Of a DNA stretch of 9,328 nt, positions 5,579 to 9,328 are shown piece by piece. The position numbers and the translations under genes were made by a program. Every line of letters begins with the position of its first letter. Position 1 is the first letter of the stretch. The notes beneath the pieces are model-generated. The model searched no databases, was not told the DNA's origin, and worked only from the letters and a program-made list of their open reading frames with translations. The DNA comes from an uncultured Lachnospiraceae bacterium (GTDB lineage Bacteria > Bacillota > Clostridia > Lachnospirales > Lachnospiraceae), in NCBI GenBank assembly GCA_910577765.1, contig CAJTOV010000150.1, forward strand, positions 1 through 9,328. Direction: 5' to 3'.

Positions 5579-8578
5579 ATGAGTGACATTATGACCTGCA
5601 TGAGCTTTCCACAGCTCTTAAACTGGATTCGTACCGAACACGACACCCGCGGTTCCGTCTTCGGAGTCCGCAGACCCTACACCGCTGTGCCGGCCAGCAC
5701 CCAGACCATTTTCGGCCGCAGGCTGGAGACTCCCATTGGCCCTGCTGCCGGCCCCAACAGCCAGCTTGCCCAGAACATTGCGGCGTCCTACTATGCCGGC
5801 AGCCGCTTCTTTGAGTTAAAGACCGTCCAGATCATGGACGGCGCCCAGCTGGCCGCCTGCATCAACAAGCCCTGCATCAAGGCTGACGACGAATGCTACA
5901 ACTGCGAATGGTCCACGGAACTGTATGTGCCCCAGGCCCAGGACGAGTATATCAAGGCCTGGTTCCTGCTGGCCTTTATGGCCAAGGAATATGGCCTGGG
6001 AGCCATGGACGGCTTCCAGTTCAACATCAGTGTGGGCTATGATTTAAAGGGCATCCAGTCCCCGAAAATCGATTCCTTTATTGAAAATATGCGCAATGCC
6101 GCCGACACCCCCATGTTCCAGGAATGCCGCAGGTTCCTGCTGGACCATGCCGGTGAATTCCGCAATATGACCCGGGAAGATATCGAGAGCATTTCTCCCC
6201 AGGTATGCAGCTCCGCAACCATTTCCACCCTCCACGGCTGCCCGCCCCAGGAGATTGAAAGCATTGCCACCTACCTGCTGACCGAAAAGGGCATGCACAC
6301 CTTTATCAAGTGCAACCCCACCCTGCTGGGCTATGAGTTTGCCCGGGAGACCCTGGACCGCATGGGCTATGACTATGTGGCCTTTGGCCGGTTCCACTTT
6401 GAGGATGATCTCCAGTATGGGGACGCGGTGCCCATGCTGAAACGGCTGATGAACCTGGCCGGGGACCGGAACCTGGAATTCGGCGTCAAGATCACCAACA
6501 CCTTCCCGGTGGACGTAAAGGCCGGGGAGCTGCCCAGCGAGGAAATGTACATGTCCGGCAAGTCCCTGTACCCTCTGTCCATTGCCCTGGCTGCCAAGCT
6601 GTCCCGGGACTTTGACGGAAAGCTGCGGATCGCCTACTCCGGCGGTGCGGATGCATTTAACATCTGCTCCATTGCAGGCACCGGGGTATGGCCGGTGACC
6701 ATTGCCACCTCCATCTTAAAGCCCGGCGGATACCAGCGGCTGAAACAGGTGGCGGAGCTGGTGGATGCCATGGGAACCAGGCCCTTTACGGGCATTGATG
6801 TGGCAGCCTTAAGCCAGGTGGCAGAGGACGCGGTGACGGATAAGCACCATGTGAAGCCTGCCAAGATGCCGGTTTCCCGCAAGTCCCAGGAACGGGTGCC
6901 TCTTACCGGGTGCTTTACCGCTCCCTGCGAGGACGCCTGCCCCATCCACCAGGAGATTACCACCTACATGAAGCTGGCCGGGGAAGGCCGCTATGAGGAG
7001 GCTTTGCAGGTGATTCTCAACAGGAATGCCCTGCCCTTTATCACCGGCACCATCTGCGCCCACGGCTGCCAGAGCCACTGCACCCGGAATTTCTACGAGA
7101 CGCCGGTGCAGATCCGCGACACCAAGCTGGTCTGTGCCCAGCATGCCCTGGACCAGGTACTGCCTTCCTTAAAGCCTGCCGAAGCCTGCGGCAAAAAGGT
7201 GGCTGTAGTAGGCGGCGGTCCTTCCGGCATGGCGGCGGCTTACTATCTGGCCAGAATGGGGGCCATGGTAACCCTGTACGAGAAGCGTGACCGGCTGGGC
7301 GGCATTGTCAGTGCCGTGATTCCGGACTTTAGGATCAGTGACGAGACCATCGGAAAGGACGCGGCCCTGTTAAAGCAGCTTGGCGTGGACATCCGCTGCG
7401 GCGCCGAAGCTCCGGCTGTCCAGGAGCTGAAGGCCCGGTATGACCATGTGGTCCTGGCTGTAGGCGCCTACAAGCGCGGGCAGCTTTCCCTGGACGGAAA
7501 GCAGGCTTACAATGCCCTGGAATTCCTGGAGGATTTCAACCGGACCGGCGGCAATGTGGACCTTGGAAAGAATGTGGTAGTCATCGGCGGCGGCAACACG
7601 GCCATGGATACGGCCCGGGCTGCCAGACGGTGCAAGGGCGTAGAGCACGTGTACCTGGTATACCGGAGAACCAGACGGTATATGCCGGCAGACGAGCATG
7701 AGTTACAGCTTGCCCTGAAGGACGGTGTGGAATTTAAAGAGCTTCTGGCTCCGGTGAAGATGGAGAACGGCTCCCTGCTGTGCCACAAAATGGCCCTGGG
7801 CGCCATGGATGCTTCCGGCCGTGCCAGCGTCCAGGCCACCGGGGAGCAGGAGCTGGTGCCTGCGGACACGGTGATTGCCGCAGTAGGCGAGAAGGTACCT
7901 ACGGATTATTACCAGGCAAACGGCATCCACGTGGATGAGCAGGGCCGCGCCCTGGTCAGCAGCACCCTGGAATCCAGCATACCGGGCGTGTATGTCATCG
8001 GCGACGGTCTCTACGGTCCGTCCCTGGTAGTCAAGGGCATGGCCCACGCCATGACCGCCGCGGAGGCCATTCTGGGCAAGGCCGTTTCCCAGGATATGAG
8101 CCAGCCTGTGGAGGCAGAGGCCATTTACCAGCGGAAAGGGATTCTGGCAGAGCCGGAAGGCGGCGACGCACAGCGGTGTCTGGGCTGTTCCACGGTGTGT
8201 GAGAACTGCGCGGATGTGTGTCCCAACCGGGCCAATGTGGCCATCCAGGTTCCGGGCCTGATCCAGTCCCAGATTATCCATGTGGATTATATGTGCAACG
8301 AGTGCGGCAACTGCAGGAGCTTCTGTCCCTATGCCAGTGCACCTTATCTGGATAAGTTTACACTGTTTGCCAGCGAGAAGGATATGGCCGACAGCAAAAA
8401 CCAGGGCTTCGTGGTACTGGACCGGGAGAAGGTACGGTGCAAGGTGCGGTATCTGGGTGAGGAGTTTATCTGGGAGAAAGGAATGGCTGAAAACGGAATG
8501 GCCGGACGGCTGGAGAATGGGCTTAAGATGGTGATGGAGACGGTTTGCAGGGAGTATGGGTATTTGCTGGAGGTTTAA
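5579..8578 (+). CDS. ygfK: YgfK: DPD-like FMN/FAD/iron-sulfur oxidoreductase
   Basis: A 999-residue soluble redox enzyme, near the size of E. coli YgfK. Domain order resembles dihydropyrimidine dehydrogenase with parts rearranged. An FMN TIM barrel like dihydroorotate dehydrogenase spans about 40-400 (TPIGPAAGPN 51-60, FFELKTV, STLHGCPP with C221, YSGGADAF around 355). A GltD-like iron-sulfur segment follows (C445, C450, C454; C493, C497, C501), then FAD binding (VVGGGPSG, glycines 545-550) and NAD(P)H binding (IGGGNTAMD from 670). A C-terminal ferredoxin module has C867, C870, C874, C877, C881 and a canonical CxxCxxCxxxCP at C906-C916. AAGGAGG lies 8 nt before the ATG. Annotated in E. coli as a putative selenate reductase subunit, but the domains and neighbours favour reduction or oxidation of a purine-derived ring with NAD(P)H or ferredoxin (inference). 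No in-frame TGA, so no selenocysteine. Confidence 0.95.
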   Translation: MSDIMTCMSFPQLLNWIRTEHDTRGSVFGVRRPYTAVPASTQTIFGRRLETPIGPAAGPNSQLAQNIAASYYAGSRFFELKTVQIMDGAQLAACINKPCIKADDECYNCEWSTELYVPQAQDEYIKAWFLLAFMAKEYGLGAMDGFQFNISVGYDLKGIQSPKIDSFIENMRNAADTPMFQECRRFLLDHAGEFRNMTREDIESISPQVCSSATISTLHGCPPQEIESIATYLLTEKGMHTFIKCNPTLLGYEFARETLDRMGYDYVAFGRFHFEDDLQYGDAVPMLKRLMNLAGDRNLEFGVKITNTFPVDVKAGELPSEEMYMSGKSLYPLSIALAAKLSRDFDGKLRIAYSGGADAFNICSIAGTGVWPVTIATSILKPGGYQRLKQVAELVDAMGTRPFTGIDVAALSQVAEDAVTDKHHVKPAKMPVSRKSQERVPLTGCFTAPCEDACPIHQEITTYMKLAGEGRYEEALQVILNRNALPFITGTICAHGCQSHCTRNFYETPVQIRDTKLVCAQHALDQVLPSLKPAEACGKKVAVVGGGPSGMAAAYYLARMGAMVTLYEKRDRLGGIVSAVIPDFRISDETIGKDAALLKQLGVDIRCGAEAPAVQELKARYDHVVLAVGAYKRGQLSLDGKQAYNALEFLEDFNRTGGNVDLGKNVVVIGGGNTAMDTARAARRCKGVEHVYLVYRRTRRYMPADEHELQLALKDGVEFKELLAPVKMENGSLLCHKMALGAMDASGRASVQATGEQELVPADTVIAAVGEKVPTDYYQANGIHVDEQGRALVSSTLESSIPGVYVIGDGLYGPSLVVKGMAHAMTAAEAILGKAVSQDMSQPVEAEAIYQRKGILAEPEGGDAQRCLGCSTVCENCADVCPNRANVAIQVPGLIQSQIIHVDYMCNECGNCRSFCPYASAPYLDKFTLFASEKDMADSKNQGFVVLDREKVRCKVRYLGEEFIWEKGMAENGMAGRLENGLKMVMETVCREYGYLLEV

Positions 8579-8588
8579 GGAGGATTGC

Positions 8589-8649
8589 GCGGGTTTGCGG
8601 GATTGTCGCGGGTTTGCGGGATTCCGCGGGTTTGCGGGATTCCGCGGGT
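8589..8649 (+). repeat. GC-rich tandem repeat directly after ygfK
   Basis: GCGGGTTTGCGGGATT occurs three times without change (8589-8604, 8608-8623, 8626-8641), separated by 3 and 2 nt, with a fourth truncated start GCGGGT at 8644-8649. The array begins 10 nt after the ygfK stop codon and runs up to the large hairpin element. A related string, GGATTGCGGGTTTCGG, is found on the minus strand near 9209-9224. Confidence 0.85.
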
Positions 8650-8652
8650 AAC

Positions 8653-8850
8653 GCTCCGAAAAATGTTGTCCCGGTTTGCCGGTTTCGGAGCCAGTAACTC
8701 TAACCTGCCGGAAATCTGTTAAAACCAGGCCCCAAAATTCTGAACTCGCTACGCTCAGACAGCAGAATTTTGGGGCCTAACACAGATTTCTGCCAGCTAA
8801 GAGTTACTATGTCTCCTGCAAATGCAAACCGGGACAACATTTTTCGGAGC
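8653..8850. repeat. Large hairpin element H1 (198 bp, 27-bp perfect terminal arms)
   Basis: An almost continuous inverted repeat. The outer arms, 8653-8679 and 8824-8850, are complementary over 27 bp without a mismatch. Further in, AGTAACTCT (8693-8701) pairs with 8800-8808, AAATCTGT (8712-8719) with 8782-8789 plus partial pairing between them, and a 16-bp GGCCCCAAAATTCTG-type stem (8727-8742 with 8763-8778) closes a 20-nt loop. No open frame with a ribosome site lies inside and I see no target-site duplication. It may be a MITE-like or REP-like repeat, a structured RNA, or the ygfK transcript end, although no T-run follows. Confidence 0.85.
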
Positions 8851-9075
8851 TGTTTGCTGGCGGAACGACGGAAAAGAGCGTGCAGTCTTTTGCAAAGGTA
8901 GTACCTGGGTATTTCCGGAGATGGTCAGCGGTATATCATTACACTTGCACGAATTCCGAGTCAATAGAACTTGCTATCCGCGCCTTCTGTACGTCTGGGA
9001 AGCCAGACGCAGGGTCTGCCATGCCGTTGGTTCACAGATGCACGACCGGCACGAATACCAGCACTATTTATTTTG
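8851..9075. other. Unassigned spacer between the two hairpin elements
   Basis: No gene is supported. Frames that stay open here lack ribosome sites, start inside H1 and give compositions unlike real proteins. The only clear structure is a hairpin, CGTCTGG-GAAG-CCAGACG (8992-9009), extendable by CTG/CAG (8987-8989 and 9010-9012) across a 2-nt bulge. The stretch may belong to a composite element bounded by H1 and H2. Confidence 0.4.
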
Positions 9076-9224
9076 GGATTTGCAGGATGTTTAGAAACTC
9101 TTAGCTGGCAGGAATCGGCGTTGGAAAGAAAAAGCCGCCTGTGACGGGTTTTCTGTGGATTTTTCTTTCCGTTTTTAGCCGGTTTCTGCAAGCTTAGAGT
9201 TTCTACATCCGAAACCCGCAATCC
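9076..9224. repeat. Large hairpin element H2, inverted relative of H1
   Basis: A second long imperfect inverted repeat. GGATTTGC (9076-9083) pairs with GCAATCC (9218-9224) across one bulge, GGATG with CATCC (9206-9210), and TAGAAACTCT (9092-9101) with 9196-9205. An interrupted stem joins 9103-9119 to 9178-9194, and GGAAAGAAAAA (9123-9133) pairs perfectly with 9160-9170 around a 26-nt loop. Positions 9078-9116 match the minus strand of H1 (8785-8823) at 33 of 39 positions without gaps, so H1 and H2 are relatives in opposite orientation. Confidence 0.8.
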
Positions 9225-9328
9225 GGGGGAAACTTTTTTCAGGGCGTACCCTCCGGGATACTATTATTCACCAGGTTACAGTTCACGGGGCGGGGAAAAC
9301 TGGACGAAAACAGACGTCAAGCTGGCTT
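9225..9328. other. Window end, nothing recognised
   Basis: These 104 bases hold no open frame with a ribosome site and no strong repeat. There is a short T-run at 9234-9239 (CTTTTTTC) and a small AGGG-CGTA-CCCT dyad. The T-run lies about 10 nt past H2, too far for a tight intrinsic terminator. Confidence 0.3.

Noticed and set aside
5579..8578. Selenoprotein or SECIS signal, because of the historical selenium label on YgfK
   Set aside because: The frame has no internal TGA and reads as a complete 999-residue protein.
8653..8850. H1 as a normal intrinsic terminator for ygfK
   Set aside because: The stem is strong but no T-run follows the outer or inner arms, and it is far larger than a terminator. 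A role in ending transcription is still possible but not by the classic signature.
8809..9104. Short open frames starting at 8809, 8822 and 8880 near H1
   Set aside because: None has a ribosome site, two start inside the H1 arm, and no protein family is recognisable; repeats explain the sequence better.
8653..9224. Insertion sequence bounded by H1 and H2
   Set aside because: No transposase frame or remnant and no target-site duplication can be seen, so a named mobile element is not supported.

Overview
The window looks like chromosomal DNA from an anaerobic gut Firmicute. A GC-rich, Lachnospiraceae-type Clostridium relative is my best guess, from the coding base composition, strong AAGGAGG-type ribosome binding sites and short A/T-rich intergenic patches; this is inference, not identification. 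Five protein genes fill positions 1-8578. All belong to the gene set known in E. coli as ygeX, ygeY, ygfK and ssnA plus a xanthine/uracil-family permease. That set was long annotated as selenium-linked and 'putative selenate reductase'. As I recall, work from about 2023 tied it to anaerobic breakdown of uric acid and other purines by gut bacteria.

Layout. On the minus strand, ygeX (2342 down to 1098) is followed by ygeY (960 down to the window edge, C-terminus missing). On the plus strand come an NCS2 purine permease (2680-4017), ssnA (4124-5455) and ygfK (5579-8578). The two arms diverge from a shared control region (2343-2679). It holds a good sigma70-type promoter towards ygeX, a weaker one towards the permease, two perfect palindromes that could be operators, and a leader of about 165 nt before the permease with alternative hairpins. 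The gaps inside the operons (961-1097, 4018-4123, 5456-5578) are unusually rich in dyads, including a 13-bp perfect hairpin and a 34-nt tandem duplication that offers two competing stem arms.

How the genes may work together (inference). The permease brings in a purine. YgfK, a dihydropyrimidine-dehydrogenase-like flavo-iron-sulfur enzyme, would do a redox step on the ring or a ring-opened product. SsnA, a metal amidohydrolase, would hydrolyse a ring amide or amidine. YgeY, an M20 metallohydrolase, would remove N-carbamoyl or amide groups. YgeX would cleave the resulting 2,3-diaminopropionate to pyruvate and ammonia, giving carbon, nitrogen and fermentable product. Expected partners (ygeW, hyuA, a molybdenum hydroxylase) are not in the window.

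From 8579 to the end there is no convincing gene. The stretch holds a GC-rich tandem repeat directly after ygfK, then two large imperfect hairpin elements (8653-8850 and about 9076-9224). These are related to each other, lie in opposite orientation, and differ in at least one place by a change compensated on both arms. This pair is the least explained structure in the window.
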